NCBI GenBank assembly: GCA_025964795.1
Contig: JAOPYC010000098.1
Span: 1-46,027, forward strand
Source of the DNA: Marmoricola sp.
GTDB taxonomy: Bacteria; Actinomycetota; Actinomycetes; Propionibacteriales; Nocardioidaceae
Length of the DNA stretch: 46,027 nucleotides
Direction: 5' to 3'
A model generated the notes under the pieces. It had not been told where the DNA came from, did no database searches, and saw only the letters and a list, made by a program, of their open reading frames with translations. A program made the translations under genes and the position numbers. Below are positions 17,022-25,253 of this stretch, in pieces (the first letter of the stretch is position 1; the number at the start of each line of letters is the position of its first letter).

Positions 17022-17594
17022 TCAGGCGGACTTGATCGCGGAGATCTCGAACTCGAGGGTGATCTTCTCGCTGACGAGGACGCCACCGGTCTCGAGCGCG
17101 GCGTTCCAGGTGATGCCGTAGTCCTTGCGGTTGATGACGACCGAGCCCTCGAACCCGACGCGCAGGTTGCCGAAGGGGTCGGTGGCCGCACCCTCGAAGT
17201 CGAAGGGGATGGTGACCGAGTTGGTCGTGCCCTTGATGGTGAGGTCACCGGTGAGCTCGAGGCTCGCGGGGCCGGTCTGCTTGACGGCGGTGGAGACGAA
17301 CGTGATCTGCGGGTGCTCCTCCATGCCGAGGAAGTCGTTGCTGCGCAGGTGCTCGTCGCGCTGGGCCTGGCGGGTGTCGATGCTGTTGGCCTCGATGGTC
17401 AGCTGGGCCGTGGACTTGGAGAAGTCCTCGGCGTCGACGACGGCGCTGCCGGAGAACTCGTTGAACGCGCCGCGGACCTTGGTCACCATCGCGTGGCGCG
17501 CGACGAACCCGATGCGGGTGTGCGCGGCGTCGAAGGTGTAGGTGCCGGACAGGGCGTCCAGCGTGGCCGGGGCGGTGTTGTCGGTGGTGGTCAT
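17022..17594 (-). CDS. YceI family protein
   Basis: 190 residues from ATG 17594 with GGAG five bases upstream. YceI proteins are lipocalin-like barrels that bind isoprenoid chains. Seen: GTYTFDAAHTRIGFVARHAMVTKVRGAFNEFSG, VVDAEDFSKSTAQLTIEANSIDT (family hallmark), RDEHLRSNDFLGMEEHPQITF, and GSVVINRKDYGITWNA. No signal peptide, so cytoplasmic, unlike E. coli YceI. Divergent from a MarR regulator, with promoters that overlap, so it is probably the regulator's target. Confidence 0.92.
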   Translation of the reverse strand: MTTTDNTAPATLDALSGTYTFDAAHTRIGFVARHAMVTKVRGAFNEFSGSAVVDAEDFSKSTAQLTIEANSIDTRQAQRDEHLRSNDFLGMEEHPQITFVSTAVKQTGPASLELTGDLTIKGTTNSVTIPFDFEGAATDPFGNLRVGFEGSVVINRKDYGITWNAALETGGVLVSEKITLEFEISAIKSA

Positions 17595-17636
17595 GTGAGC
17601 TCCTGAAGATCTGTGGCGGCTCGCGCCGTCAAGTGG

Positions 17637-17681
17637 TTGATGTGTCACTTACATCAGACTACAACTTAGGTGACGTGTCAA
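17637..17681. promoter_or_regulatory. Overlapping divergent promoters and operator between yceI and marR
   Basis: Rightward: TTGATG (17637-17642), 17-base spacer, TACAAC (17660-17665). Leftward: TTGACA (complement of 17676-17681), 17-base spacer, TCTGAT (complement of 17653-17658). The two promoters occupy the same DNA. Within them TGATGT (17638-17643) and ACATCA (17651-17656) are perfect inverted half-sites, and a larger imperfect repeat (9 of 12) joins 17637-17648 to 17670-17681. A MarR dimer bound here would block both genes. Confidence 0.6.
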
Positions 17682-17703
17682 CTATTCCGCTATGATGTTC
17701 CTC

Positions 17704-18168
17704 ATGAACACCGAGGTCCGATGGTTGAGCACGGCGCAGGAGCGCGTCTGGCGTCAGTGGGTGGAGCTGAACGCCCGCGTGACGGTGACCCTGCAACGTG
17801 AGATGCAGGAGGACTCCGGGCTGTCCATGCCGGACTTCGAGGTGCTGGTGAACCTCACCGACAGCCCCGAGGGGCGGGTCCGGGTCACCGACCTGGCCAC
17901 CCAGATGCTGTGGGAGCGCAGCCGGCTCTCGCACCACGTCACCCGGATGGAGCGCCGCGGGATGGTGGAGCGCTCCGACTGCGCCGAGGACGGGCGCGGC
18001 GCCTGGATCGTGATCACGCCGGCCGGGAGGGCCGCGATCGAGAAGGCCGCCCCGGGCCACGTCGAGACCGTACGCCGGCTGGTCTTCGACGTCCTGACCG
18101 AGGACGAGGCCGGCACGCTGGGCGCCCTGCTGGGGAAGATGCTCGACCCGACGGACGAGCAGCCCTAG
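17704..18168 (+). CDS. MarR family transcriptional regulator
   Basis: 154 residues from ATG 17704; ATGs at 17692 and 17695 are in frame and possible. Winged-helix MarR fold: MPDFEVLVNLTDSPEGRVRVTDLATQMLWERSRLSHHVTRMERRGMVERSDCAEDGRGAWIVITPAGRAAI, with the recognition helix around WERSRLSHHVTRM and the wing around DGRGAWIVIT. Divergent from yceI, so it probably represses both genes through the inverted repeat between them. Inducer not predictable; a cysteine in the wing region (RSDCAEDGR) could make it redox-responsive, which is speculative. Overlaps the convergent hypothetical gene by four bases. Confidence 0.88.
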   Translation: MNTEVRWLSTAQERVWRQWVELNARVTVTLQREMQEDSGLSMPDFEVLVNLTDSPEGRVRVTDLATQMLWERSRLSHHVTRMERRGMVERSDCAEDGRGAWIVITPAGRAAIEKAAPGHVETVRRLVFDVLTEDEAGTLGALLGKMLDPTDEQP

Positions 18169-18620
18169 TCCTGTCGCCGGCGGAACACGGGCCGCGGCGC
18201 GTCGCAGAGGGTGTCGCGGACCCACGCCGAGGCGTCCTGGACCGCCAGCTTCCGCGAGAGCAGCAGCGAGGCGAACTCGACGGCCGCCTCGGAGAGCCGT
18301 CCGTCCGGGGTGTCGGCGCCGTCGCGCCTCAGCGTCAGGGACGCCCAACGCGTGAAGCCGGCGCCGAGGAGGGCGGTCGACGTCGCGACGCCCGTGAAGT
18401 GGCGCACCTGACCGCGGCTGCCGTCGTCGTACGCCGGCTTGAGTCCTCGTCCGAGCACTCGGTTGCGGCCGCCGACGGCCAGGTCGACCAGGCCCAGGGG
18501 ACCCGACCGGATGCCCGCGCCCTCGCGGCCGAGAGCCATCAGGAACCGTCTCGGGACGGGGCCGCCCTCCGCGAGCCGCGCCACCAGTGCGACCAGCGTG
18601 TGGCAGGCGTCCTCAGCCAT
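18165..18620 (-). CDS. Hypothetical protein
   Basis: 151 residues, ATG start. I do not recognise the family. The sequence is basic, with GQVRHFTGVATSTALLGAGFTRWASL in the middle and SEAAVEFASLLLSRKLAVQDASAWVRDTLCD near the end, both helical-looking. No signal peptide or convincing membrane segment. The stop overlaps the marR stop by four bases; it is transcribed leftward and alone. Its third-position GC pattern is that of a real gene here and no better frame exists in this interval. Confidence 0.65.
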   Translation of the reverse strand: MAEDACHTLVALVARLAEGGPVPRRFLMALGREGAGIRSGPLGLVDLAVGGRNRVLGRGLKPAYDDGSRGQVRHFTGVATSTALLGAGFTRWASLTLRRDGADTPDGRLSEAAVEFASLLLSRKLAVQDASAWVRDTLCDAPRPVFRRRQD

Positions 18621-18726
18621 CGGTCGGGGGCGGCGAGTCGTGGGAGGTCGTCACCCGGCCATGCTAGGTCGGTGGGCACGGCGGGCCGGTTCGCGGGCGG
18701 GCTCGGCACCCGATTGGTTGTGGGCG

Positions 18727-18739
18727 TACAATCGTTGTA
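18727..18739. promoter_or_regulatory. Operator palindrome overlapping the MFS promoter
   Basis: TACAATCGTTGTA: perfect 5-bp arms around TCG. The left part, TACAAT, is a good -10 box whose expected start of RNA is the ATG of the 7-codon leader at 18739. A repressor here, presumably the MarR protein encoded after the efflux gene, would cover the -10. Confidence 0.6.
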
Positions 18740-18762
18740 TGAACACAAGTAGATGTCGCTGA
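18739..18762 (+). CDS. Seven-codon leader ORF before the MFS gene
   Basis: ATG 18739 encodes MNTSRCR and stops with TGA at 18760-18762, overlapping an in-frame ATG of the efflux gene at 18762 (TGATG). With the -10-like TACAAT 6 bases upstream, the RNA would begin at this ATG. No ribosome binding site precedes the efflux gene, so its translation may depend on reinitiation after this leader. Confidence 0.4.
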   Translation: MNTSRCR

Positions 18763-20207
18763 TGCCGGAGCTCAGCCACGGGCGCAGGATGCTGATCCTC
18801 GCGATCTGCTGCCTCAGCCTGTTGATCGTGGGCATGGACGTCACCATCGTGAACGTCGCGTTGCCGTCCATCCGGGCCGACCTCGACGCGTCGGTCTCCG
18901 GGCTGCAGTGGACCATCGACGCCTACTCCGTGGTGCTGGCCAGCCTGCTGATCCTGTCCGGGTCGACTGCCGACCGGCTCGGGCGTCGCCGTACGTTCCA
19001 GGTCGGGCTGGCGGTCTTCACGACCGGCTCGCTGCTCTGCAGCATCGCGCCGGGGCTGGGCTGGCTGGTCGCCTTCCGCATGGTGCAGGCCGTCGGTGGG
19101 TCGATGCTGAACCCGGTCGCCATGTCGATCGTCACGAACGTCTTCACCGAGCCGCGCGAGCGGGCGCGGGCGATCGGCATCTTCGCGGGGGTGGTCGGTC
19201 TGAGCCTCGGCATCGGACCGGTGCTCGGCGGGGTGCTCGTCGACTCGATCGGGTGGCGCTCGATCTTCTGGGTCAACGTCCCGATCGGGGTCGCGGCCTT
19301 CGTGCTGGCCGCGATCTTCGTCCCGGAGTCCAAGGCCCTGCGGGCCCGGCGGATCGACCCGGTGGGGCAGGTCCTCGTCATCGTCATCCTGCTGTCGCTG
19401 ACCTACGCCATCATCGAGACCCCGCGGCTCGGTGACACGTGGGAGATCTGGGGGCTGGGGGTGGTGTGCGGAGCCGCGCTCGTGGCGCTGCTGGGCTACG
19501 AGTCCCGTCGCGAGGACCCGCTGATCGAGCTGGCCTTCTTCCGGAGCATCCCGTTCTCGGGCGCGACCCTGATGGCGGTCAGCGGGTTCAGCGCGTTCAG
19601 CGCGTTCCTGTTCCTGAACACCCTCTACCTCCAGGACGTCCGCGGCCTGAGCGCCATGGAGGCCGGGCTGTTCCTGCTGCCGATGGCGGCCATGACCGCC
19701 GTCTTCCCGCCGATCTCCGGGCGCATCGTCGCCAGTCGCGGCCCGCGGATCCCGCTGCTGGTCGCCGGCTGCGCGATGCTCCTGGGGGCGCTGCCGCTGA
19801 CCAGGCTGACGTCCGACTTCAGTGACGGTGGGCTGCTCGCCTGCTACCTCGTGTTCGGGATCGGCTTCGGGATGCTGAACGCTCCGATCACCAATGCGGC
19901 CGTGTCCGGCATGCCGCGCAGCCGGGCCGGCGTGGCCGCCGCGCTCGCGTCGACCAGCCGCCAGATCGGTGCCTCGCTCGGCGTGGCCGTCGTCGGTGCC
20001 ATCGTGAGCGGCGGGGCGGGCGCGACCATCCGGACCGAGTTCGCGCAGGCCAGCCACGCCGGGTGGTGGGTCGTGGTCGGCTGCGCCGCCACCGTCCTCC
20101 TCCTCGCGGCGGCCACGACCGGCCAGTGGGCTGGGCGCTCCACCAGCAAGGTGGCCGAGCTGCTCGAGGTGGACGACCAGCAGCCGGTCCCGGCCGTGGG
20201 ACGGTGA
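18753..20207 (+). CDS. MFS efflux transporter, DHA2 (EmrB/QacA) family
   Basis: 484 residues (481 if it starts at ATG 18762). Fourteen-helix drug:H+ antiporter: the motif-C-like GMDVTIVNVALPSIRADLDASVSGLQWTIDAYSVVLASLLI, motif A STADRLGRRRTFQVG, FRMVQAVGGSMLNPVAMSIV, and the antiporter segment GVVGLSLGIGPVLGGVLVDSIGWRSIFWVNVPIG are all typical. Exports lipophilic toxic compounds across the inner membrane. Followed 4 bases later by its MarR regulator, and preceded by an operator palindrome, so it is likely induced by a substrate of the pump. Confidence 0.93.
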   Translation: MSLMPELSHGRRMLILAICCLSLLIVGMDVTIVNVALPSIRADLDASVSGLQWTIDAYSVVLASLLILSGSTADRLGRRRTFQVGLAVFTTGSLLCSIAPGLGWLVAFRMVQAVGGSMLNPVAMSIVTNVFTEPRERARAIGIFAGVVGLSLGIGPVLGGVLVDSIGWRSIFWVNVPIGVAAFVLAAIFVPESKALRARRIDPVGQVLVIVILLSLTYAIIETPRLGDTWEIWGLGVVCGAALVALLGYESRREDPLIELAFFRSIPFSGATLMAVSGFSAFSAFLFLNTLYLQDVRGLSAMEAGLFLLPMAAMTAVFPPISGRIVASRGPRIPLLVAGCAMLLGALPLTRLTSDFSDGGLLACYLVFGIGFGMLNAPITNAAVSGMPRSRAGVAAALASTSRQIGASLGVAVVGAIVSGGAGATIRTEFAQASHAGWWVVVGCAATVLLLAAATTGQWAGRSTSKVAELLEVDDQQPVPAVGR

Positions 20208-20211
20208 CGTC

Positions 20212-20643
20212 ATGAGCGAGCAGGATCCGGCCACCAGCGCCTGGACGTCGATGCGGCGCCTCGTGCTCGAGCTGCACGACCGGCGCGGAGTGGTCTCCGA
20301 CGCGATCGGGATGAGCTACCTGAGGGCCAAGGCCCTGAGCCGGCTGACGGCGCGGCCGCTGTCGCAGCGCGAGCTCAGCGCGACGCTGATGACCGACGCG
20401 CCGTACACCAGCGTCATCGTCGACGACCTCGAGCAGCGCGGTCTCGTACGACGGGAGGTCAACCCGGCCGACCGGCGCTCCAAGCTGGTCCGGATCACCA
20501 CGTCCGGCCGCGCCGTCGCGCGCAAGGCGCACCGGATCCAGTCCGCACCGCCGCCTGCCCTGGCGGAGCTGAGCGCGCCGGAGCTGGCCGCCCTGGAGGC
20601 GACGCTGCGGCGACTCGTCGAGAGCGCCGAGGACACGCCCTGA
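20212..20643 (+). CDS. MarR family transcriptional regulator
   Basis: 143 residues, ATG start. MarR winged helix: LSRLTARPLSQRELSATLMTDAPYTSVIVDDLEQRGLVRREVNPADRRSKLVRITTSGRAVARKA, recognition helix around DAPYTSVIVDDL and wing around DRRSKLVRIT. Co-transcribed with the MFS efflux gene, four bases apart; most likely represses that operon by binding the palindrome at 18727-18739. Not closely similar to the other MarR protein at 17.7 kb. Confidence 0.9.
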   Translation: MSEQDPATSAWTSMRRLVLELHDRRGVVSDAIGMSYLRAKALSRLTARPLSQRELSATLMTDAPYTSVIVDDLEQRGLVRREVNPADRRSKLVRITTSGRAVARKAHRIQSAPPPALAELSAPELAALEATLRRLVESAEDTP

Positions 20644-20666
20644 CCGGGTCGACCAGGCGGGGTCAG
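20640..20666. terminator. Possible bidirectional terminator
   Basis: CTGACC (20640-20645) and GGTCAG (20661-20666) are inverted around a loop that contains the palindrome GGTCGACC. It spans the 3' ends of the convergent marR and LLM oxidoreductase genes. The stem is only 6 bp. Confidence 0.3.
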
Positions 20667-21631
20667 CCCACCAGGTCGCGCAGGGCGGCGTCCGAGGCGA
20701 ACAGGGCGTCCCGGTCGTAGGTCGAGGTGCTCGCCATCAGCTCGTCGGGCGCGGTGTGCTCCACCAGCCGGTCCAGCGCGCGTCGTACGGTCTCGGGGCT
20801 GCCGGCGACGGCACGGTCCAGCGATCTCTCGACGCGACCCCGGAGTTGGTCCGTCCAGGCCGCCGCCCGGATCTCCGCCACCGGCTCCAGCGCGGGGAAC
20901 TCGCCGGTCTGCCGGGCCCGCGCCATCGCGTAGGCCTCCGGCAGGGCCAGCTCCCGCGCGGTCAGGTCGTCGTCGGCGACGGTGACGTCGAGGGACAGCG
21001 TCACCCAGGGCGAGCTGCCGCGGTGCGGCCGGAACTCGTCGCGATAGCCCTGCAGCGTGTCCGCGAGGTCGGCGCTCTGCAGGAGCGGGCCGCCCAGCAC
21101 GACCGGCAGGCCCAGCCGGGCGGCGACCTTCAGGCCCTGGCCGGTGGCCAGCACGAACATCGGCACGGTGCGGCCGGTGTCGGGCCGAACCGTGACCTGC
21201 GCGGTGCCCTCCAGATAGCGGCGCAGCTCGACCAGGTCCGGCTCGAAGGCCTCCGGGGCGGCCGTCTCCTGCCGCAGCGCGCGCCGCACGGGTGTCGTGA
21301 ACCCGAGTGACCTCCCGAGCCCGAGGTCGACGCGTCCCGGGTGGAGTGCGTCGAGCATGCGGAACTGCTCGGCCACCACCAGTGGCTGGTGGTGGGGCAG
21401 CATCACGCCCGCGGAGCCGATCCGGATCGAGGACGTGTGTGCGCCGACGGCGGCGAGCAGCACGGCCGGGGACCCCGAGGCGATGCCGGGCACAGCGTGG
21501 TGCTCGGCCACCCAGAAGCGGTCGTAGCCCAGGACCTCGGCGTGGACCGCCCGCTCGATGGTGCCGGTCAGGGCCTCGGGCTCCGGCCGGTCACGGCGGG
21601 TCCTGGAACGGTCGAGGAGGGAGAGCAGCAC
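20663..21631 (-). CDS. LLM class flavin-dependent oxidoreductase
   Basis: 322 residues from a GTG at 21631; the start is uncertain. Bacterial luciferase-like barrel: LLSLLDRSRTRRDRPEPEAL, RFWVAEHHAVPGIASGSPAVLLAAVGAHTSSIRIGSAGVMLPHHQPLVVAEQFRMLDALHPGRVDLGLGRS is the MsnO8-like group signature. Uses reduced FMN or F420; substrate unknown. It starts 37 bases after the SDR gene on the same strand and could be the last gene of the sugar-acid operon, though that pathway does not need it. Convergent with marR. Confidence 0.85.
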   Translation of the reverse strand: MLLSLLDRSRTRRDRPEPEALTGTIERAVHAEVLGYDRFWVAEHHAVPGIASGSPAVLLAAVGAHTSSIRIGSAGVMLPHHQPLVVAEQFRMLDALHPGRVDLGLGRSLGFTTPVRRALRQETAAPEAFEPDLVELRRYLEGTAQVTVRPDTGRTVPMFVLATGQGLKVAARLGLPVVLGGPLLQSADLADTLQGYRDEFRPHRGSSPWVTLSLDVTVADDDLTARELALPEAYAMARARQTGEFPALEPVAEIRAAAWTDQLRGRVERSLDRAVAGSPETVRRALDRLVEHTAPDELMASTSTYDRDALFASDAALRDLVG

Positions 21632-21668
21632 CCTGACCCAACGCAGCGAGCGGCCGGAGCCTTCCCGG

Positions 21669-22412
21669 TCAGCTGGGCAGCCGGAGCCTCGCCATGCCGC
21701 CGTCCACACCGAGCAGCGTGCCCGTGGTGGAGCTGCTGAGCGGGCTGGCGAGGTAGGCGATCGCGTGCGCGACCTCGTCGGCGGAGACCAGCCGACCGAT
21801 CGGCTGCCGCCCGCGCAGCGCCGCCGCGGCGGCCTCCGGGTCGTCCGCGGCGTCGAGGAGCCGGCCGACCCACGGGGTGTCCGCGGTGCCGGGGAGCACG
21901 GCGTTGACCCGGATGCCCTCCCGGACGTGGTCGGCGGCCATGGCCAGGGTGACGGCGGCGACCGCGCCCTTGCTGGCGGAGTACAGCGCCCTCTGGGGTA
22001 CGCCGACCGCGGCGACCACCGAGCTGACGTTGACGATCGCGGCGGCGCTCGACCGCCGCAGGTGCGGGAGCGCCGCGGACGAGACCCGGGCCAGGCCGAC
22101 CACGTTGACGTCCAGGACCCGGGCCCACTCCGCGTCGTCGTTCTCGGAGACGTCGCCCACGGCCCCGATGCCGGCGTTGTTGACCACCACGTCGAGGCCG
22201 CCGTGCGCGTCCACCACCTCGGCGACCGCGGCGTCCACGGCCGCCCGGTCGGTGATGTCGGCGGTGATCTCGAGGAACCCGCTGTCGCCGGTGTGCGCGC
22301 GGTCGAGGATGGCCACCGTGGCCCCGCGCTCGGCGACCAGCCGGGCGGTGGCGGCGCCGATGCCGCTCGCGCCCCCCGTGACGAGCGCGGTCAGTCCCTC
22401 GAAGTCACCCAT
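21669..22412 (-). CDS. SDR family dehydrogenase, probable 2-keto-3-deoxy sugar-acid dehydrogenase
   Basis: 247 residues from ATG 22412 (AAGGAG upstream). Classical short-chain dehydrogenase: TGGASGIGAATARLV dinucleotide site, NNAGIGAVGDV, the Ser of VNVSSVVAAVG, the YSASK catalytic pair, and NAVLPGTADTPWV. In the L-rhamnose/L-fucose diketo routes an SDR oxidises the 2-keto-3-deoxy acid at C4 before the FAH-type hydrolase acts, and the hydrolase is two genes upstream here. Starts inside the stop region of the zinc dehydrogenase gene (8-base overlap). Substrate is inferred from context only. Confidence 0.88.
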   Translation of the reverse strand: MGDFEGLTALVTGGASGIGAATARLVAERGATVAILDRAHTGDSGFLEITADITDRAAVDAAVAEVVDAHGGLDVVVNNAGIGAVGDVSENDDAEWARVLDVNVVGLARVSSAALPHLRRSSAAAIVNVSSVVAAVGVPQRALYSASKGAVAAVTLAMAADHVREGIRVNAVLPGTADTPWVGRLLDAADDPEAAAAALRGRQPIGRLVSADEVAHAIAYLASPLSSSTTGTLLGVDGGMARLRLPS

Positions 22413-23433
22413 GGTCGTCTCCTTGTCGTGGGTCCACGTGGATCTTGGGTCCGGGGCCGGCGTGCTCGGGCCGGGTGCCGCGCAGCACGTCGTCGACATC
22501 GGCCAACGTCACGGTCGCAGCGACGAGCCGACGCGGGTCGACCGCGCCGGCGGCGTACGCCTCGATCGCGCCGGCGAGGCCCGGGGAGGCGCTGAGCACG
22601 CCCACGGCGGTGACGTCCTTCATCGCCAGGGCACGGGTGTCCAGCAGGCTCGGGGTCTCGGACAGCCCGATGTAGACGATGCGGCGGCCGGCGTCGACGA
22701 GCGACGCCGCGAGCGCGGGGGAGGAGGGATGGTTGGAGGCGTCGACGACCGCGTCCCAGCGGAGGTCGGGCAGGTCGGCGCTCGTCCAGGCGCCGGTGAC
22801 GCGCAGCCCCGCTGCGAAGGACAGCGACGACGAGGTCACGCCGAGGACGTGCACCTCGCAGCCCTGGGCCAGTGCGAACTGGGCGGCGAGCAGGCCGATC
22901 GTGCCGGGCCCGATGACGAGCAGACGCTCGCCGGCGCCGAGCTGGGCGGCACGGACGGCCCGCAGCGCGTTGCCGCCGGGCTCGACCATCGCGCCGGCGG
23001 TGTCGTCGACGCTGTCGGGCAGCGGCAGCAGCGCCGTGACCGGGACCGCCATCTGCTCGGCCAGGGCTCCGTCGAAGCCGCGGCGGAGGCCGATCTCGTG
23101 GCGGTCCTCGCAGACGTGCTGACGGCCGCTGAGGCAGCGGTGGCAGTGCCCGCAGCCGAGCTGCGTGTCCCCGGTCGTACGACGCCCGAGCCAGCCCGGG
23201 TCCACCCCGACCCCGACCGCCGAGACCGTCCCGCACCACTCGTGGCCCAGGCGGACCGGGTAGGTGGCCAGCCCGTTGTGGAGGTACTCCATCTCGCCGC
23301 TGAACATCTCGGCGTCCGTCCCGCAGACGCCCACACGGGCGATGTCGACGACCACCTGGCCGGGCCCGGCCAGCGGCGCCTCGACCTCGAGCACCGCCGA
23401 CCGGCCCGGACCCGTCAGCACGAAGGCCCGCAC
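22405..23433 (-). CDS. Zinc-dependent alcohol/sugar dehydrogenase (MDR family)
   Basis: 342 residues. Medium-chain dehydrogenase with catalytic zinc ligands in VGVCGTDAEMF and LGHEWCGTV, and the four structural-zinc cysteines in GCGHCHRCLSGRQHVC. The Rossmann motif VIGPGTIGLLAAQFAL lies around residue 170. Resembles glucose-, sorbitol- and threonine-type dehydrogenases. In this operon (lactonase, FAH hydrolase, SDR) it is the natural candidate for oxidising the free sugar to its lactone. One base separates it from the FAH gene. Confidence 0.88.
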   Translation of the reverse strand: MRAFVLTGPGRSAVLEVEAPLAGPGQVVVDIARVGVCGTDAEMFSGEMEYLHNGLATYPVRLGHEWCGTVSAVGVGVDPGWLGRRTTGDTQLGCGHCHRCLSGRQHVCEDRHEIGLRRGFDGALAEQMAVPVTALLPLPDSVDDTAGAMVEPGGNALRAVRAAQLGAGERLLVIGPGTIGLLAAQFALAQGCEVHVLGVTSSSLSFAAGLRVTGAWTSADLPDLRWDAVVDASNHPSSPALAASLVDAGRRIVYIGLSETPSLLDTRALAMKDVTAVGVLSASPGLAGAIEAYAAGAVDPRRLVAATVTLADVDDVLRGTRPEHAGPGPKIHVDPRQGDDHG

Positions 23434-23434
23434 C

Positions 23435-24292
23435 TCAGCGTGGTCCGAGGACGGTCTGCCGCTGGGTGCCGAGGCCGTCGATGCCGAGCTCCATCACGTC
23501 GCCGGGCTGGAGCCACACCGGCGGGTCGAAGCCCATGCCGACGCCTGGGGGCGTGCCGGTGTCGATCAGGTCGCCCGGCTCGAGCACCATGAACTGGCTG
23601 AGGTGGTGCACGATCGCGTAGGGGTCGAAGACCATGGTCGAGGTCGAGCCCGTCTGCCGGCGTACGCCGCTCACGTCGAGCCACATCCCCAGTGACAGCA
23701 CGTCGCCGATCTCGTCGGTGGTGGCCAGCCACGGACCGGTCGGGTTGAACGTCTCTGCCGACTTGCCCTTCGACCACTGGCCGCTGCGCTCCATCTGGAA
23801 GGCGCGCTCGCTGACGTCGTTGACCAGCACGAAGCCCGCGATCGCGTCGCGGGCCTCCTCGACCGAGTCGAGGTAGGACGTGCGCCGCCCGATCACGATG
23901 CCGAGCTCGACCTCCCAGTCGGGCTTGGTGGAACCCCGGGGGATCCGGACGTCGTCGTTGGGCCCGATCATCGTGTTGGGCGACTTGGTGAACAGGATCG
24001 GCTCGGCCGGGACCTGCTGGCCCGTCTCCGCGGCGTGGTCGCTGTAGTTCAGCCCGATGCAGAGGATCTGGTGCGGCCGCGCGATCGGGGAGCCGACCCG
24101 CTCGTCGCCGAAGGTCCGTACGTCGCCGGCGGCGGTGCGTTCCTCGATGAGGGCGCGCAGCGGCTGCAGGCCGCCGGCGAAGAAGGCCTCGTCGAAGTCG
24201 GCGAAGGCGTCCGAGACGTCGACGTAGGTCGTCTCGTCGAGGCGTACGACGGGCCGCTCGCCGCCGACCGGGCCGAGGCGCATCAGCTTCAC
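23435..24292 (-). CDS. Fumarylacetoacetate hydrolase family protein, probable 2,4-diketo-3-deoxy sugar-acid hydrolase
   Basis: 285 residues from a GTG with AGGAGG five bases upstream. FAH C-terminal fold: ICIGLNYSDHAAETGQQVPAEPILFTKSPNTMIGPNDDVRIP, DWEVELGIVIG (metal-binding acidic residues), VLVNDVSERAFQMERSGQWSKGKSAETF and TGTPPGVGMG. The blocks are close to those I recall for the 2,4-didehydro-3-deoxy-L-rhamnonate hydrolase/ureidoglycolate lyase group, including the GQW(S/T)KGKS stretch. That enzyme splits the diketo acid to pyruvate and lactate. GTGA overlap with the lactonase gene. Confidence 0.88.
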   Translation of the reverse strand: MKLMRLGPVGGERPVVRLDETTYVDVSDAFADFDEAFFAGGLQPLRALIEERTAAGDVRTFGDERVGSPIARPHQILCIGLNYSDHAAETGQQVPAEPILFTKSPNTMIGPNDDVRIPRGSTKPDWEVELGIVIGRRTSYLDSVEEARDAIAGFVLVNDVSERAFQMERSGQWSKGKSAETFNPTGPWLATTDEIGDVLSLGMWLDVSGVRRQTGSTSTMVFDPYAIVHHLSQFMVLEPGDLIDTGTPPGVGMGFDPPVWLQPGDVMELGIDGLGTQRQTVLGPR

Positions 24293-25188
24293 GAGGTCCT
24301 CCTGGTGGGGGTGTCGAGACGGCCGGGCCACGCGAACGGGGCGAGGCCGGTGCATCCCGGGTCGGCGAGGAACAGGCTGCCGGACAGCGGGAACTCGGCG
24401 AGCTGCTCCTCGGTGAGCTCGGAGCGCGCCGTGGTGATCACCAGCCGGTCGAGGTCGTCGCCCACGAAGGCGACGCACGAGACGTGCGGGGCCGGGACGG
24501 CGATCGTGTCGAGGTGCTCGCCGTCCGGCGAGTAGCAGCGCACCTCGCCGCGGCCCCAGACCGCCAGCCACAGCCGCCCGGTCGCGTCGACCGCCAGGCC
24601 GTCGGGGGTGAACCCGTCGAGGTCGACGAGCAGCTCGCGCATCCCGGCCGACCCGGTCGACTGGTCGTAGGTGCGCCGCCACAGCCCTCCCGGCACGCTG
24701 TCGACGCTGTAGAGGGTGCCGGCGTCGGGCGAGAAGGCGAGCCCGTTGGACAGCCCGAGGCCCTCATCGAGCACCTTCGTCCCGTCGGCGTCGATCCGGA
24801 GCAGGAGCTGCGAGTCACGGATGCCCTGGAACGAGCAGGTGCCGACGAGGAGACGGCCCTCGGCGTCGCACAGGCCGTCGTTGAACCGGTCGCCGGGCCC
24901 GAGCTGCTCGACGTCGACGGTGCTGGTGCGGGTGCCGTCGGGAGCGACCCGGGTCAGCGTCCGGGTCTCGGCGACGAGGATCGAGCCGTCCTCGGCCAGG
25001 GCCAGCGCCCCGACGTAGGACTCGAAGCGGTGCTCCTTCTCGAGGACCACCTGGTCGCCCTCGAGCCGGCCGACGAGGACCAGGCCCTCCTCGATGTCGA
25101 GCCACAGCAGGCGCCGCCGGGCGGCGTCCCAGACAGGCCCCTCGGCCAGGGTGTACGAGGGCGGGGTGATCGGCACGGGAACGGTCAC
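24289..25188 (-). CDS. SMP-30/gluconolactonase family sugar lactonase
   Basis: 299 residues. Six-bladed propeller lactonase: YTLAEGPVWDAARRRLLWLDIEEG with the metal-binding Glu, GDRFNDGLCDAEGRLLVGT with the conserved Asn and Asp, GLSNGLAFSPDAGTLYSVDS with the second Asn, and FTPDGLAVDATGRLWLAVWG with the catalytic Asp. Opens sugar lactones to aldonic acids. First gene of the leftward operon and divergent from the dehydratase gene, so both steps flanking the sugar acid are controlled from the shared intergenic region. Confidence 0.92.
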   Translation of the reverse strand: MTVPVPITPPSYTLAEGPVWDAARRRLLWLDIEEGLVLVGRLEGDQVVLEKEHRFESYVGALALAEDGSILVAETRTLTRVAPDGTRTSTVDVEQLGPGDRFNDGLCDAEGRLLVGTCSFQGIRDSQLLLRIDADGTKVLDEGLGLSNGLAFSPDAGTLYSVDSVPGGLWRRTYDQSTGSAGMRELLVDLDGFTPDGLAVDATGRLWLAVWGRGEVRCYSPDGEHLDTIAVPAPHVSCVAFVGDDLDRLVITTARSELTEEQLAEFPLSGSLFLADPGCTGLAPFAWPGRLDTPTRRTS

Positions 25189-25253
25189 CGTGACACCTCG
25201 TTCAGGACGAGGACCGGGTCGGTCGGGCAGCGGCAGAGGTGGTCAGCGTCACG

